A model generated the notes under the pieces. The model was not told where the DNA came from and ran no database searches. It was given only the letters and a program-made list of their open reading frames with translations. Both the position numbers and the translations under genes were made by a program. A stretch of DNA of 5,289 nucleotides from Bacillota bacterium (GTDB taxonomy: Bacteria; Bacillota; Clostridia; Acetivibrionales; DSM-1351): the NCBI GenBank assembly GCA_023417285.1, contig JAEZFR010000318.1:1-5289 (forward strand), written 5' to 3'. Positions 5,160 to 5,289 of this stretch are shown one piece after another. The first letter of the stretch is position 1; every line of letters starts with the position of its first letter.

Positions 5160-5289
5160 ATGAATGGTGCTTCAGCAGTTATTCACAAGCAAAACAAATT
5201 AATTAGATTTTTCAATGAGAAGGGTGCAATTGATTCGGAACATGCAATTATAATAGATCAGTTTGGCATAAGAAGAAGTTTCGTTTTCA
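5160..5289 (+). CDS. N-terminal part of a small conserved-type protein (cut by window end)
   Basis: The frame opens at ATG 5160, six bases after a G run (GGGGG, 5149-5153) that could act as a ribosome site, and is still open at the last base (43 codons seen). The protein begins MNGASAVIHKQNKLIRFF and continues with NEKGAIDSEHAIIIDQFGIRR. From memory this resembles short clostridial conserved hypothetical proteins that begin with MNG...HKQNK and contain a G-I-R-x-S segment. I cannot confirm this, and I know no function for them. The residues are helical, basic and soluble, with no signal peptide. The gene lies 142 bases beyond a strong terminator, so it is a separate unit. Its promoter is not clear: TTGTGA (5096-5101) and TATGAA (5121-5126) are present but 19 bases apart. 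Confidence 0.65.
   Translation, partial: MNGASAVIHKQNKLIRFFNEKGAIDSEHAIIIDQFGIRRSFVF

Overview
The window comes from an AT-rich, low-GC Gram-positive bacterium, most likely an anaerobic Firmicute of the class Clostridia. This is inferred from the A/T-dominated codon use, purine-rich Shine-Dalgarno sites close to almost every start, U-tailed hairpin terminators, a LytTR/GHKL two-component pair of the Agr type, and a final small gene that resembles a clostridial conserved hypothetical. All genes read left to right. No tRNA, rRNA, CRISPR array, transposase or IS end was seen.

Layout. (1) Bases 1-1580: the 3' part of an unrecognised gene, then a complete 336-residue unrecognised gene 17 bases downstream, closed by a strong terminator. 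These two look like one transcription unit and do not resemble the rest of the window. (2) Bases 1581-2163: a monocistronic gene for a 123-residue exported protein with a fibronectin type III (FN3)-like fold pattern, with a dyad-rich leader in front and a terminator behind. (3) Bases 2164-2420: a non-coding stretch carrying an extended -10 promoter and a leader hairpin. (4) Bases 2421-4422: a LytTR response regulator and a membrane GHKL histidine kinase, overlapping by 14 bases, which form an AgrA/AgrC-like pair. (5) Bases 4423-5017: a leader with a recognisable promoter and an inverted repeat just upstream of it, then a second exported FN3-like protein of 125 residues, then a strong terminator. 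(6) Bases 5160-5289: the start of a small conserved-type protein, cut by the window end.

How the genes may work together. The two exported proteins share the same architecture: a signal peptide ending in A-x-A, a Trp, a central Tyr, and a C-terminal G-x-(F/Y)-x-V-x-(V/I)-x-x-(Y/A)-x-A-x-G block. They flank the two-component system on both sides. The simplest reading, which is inference, is a signalling module in which the kinase senses something at the cell surface and the regulator controls one or both secreted proteins, or in which a secreted protein modulates the kinase. No agrB-like peptidase or agrD-like propeptide is visible here, so the signal sensed by the kinase is unknown.
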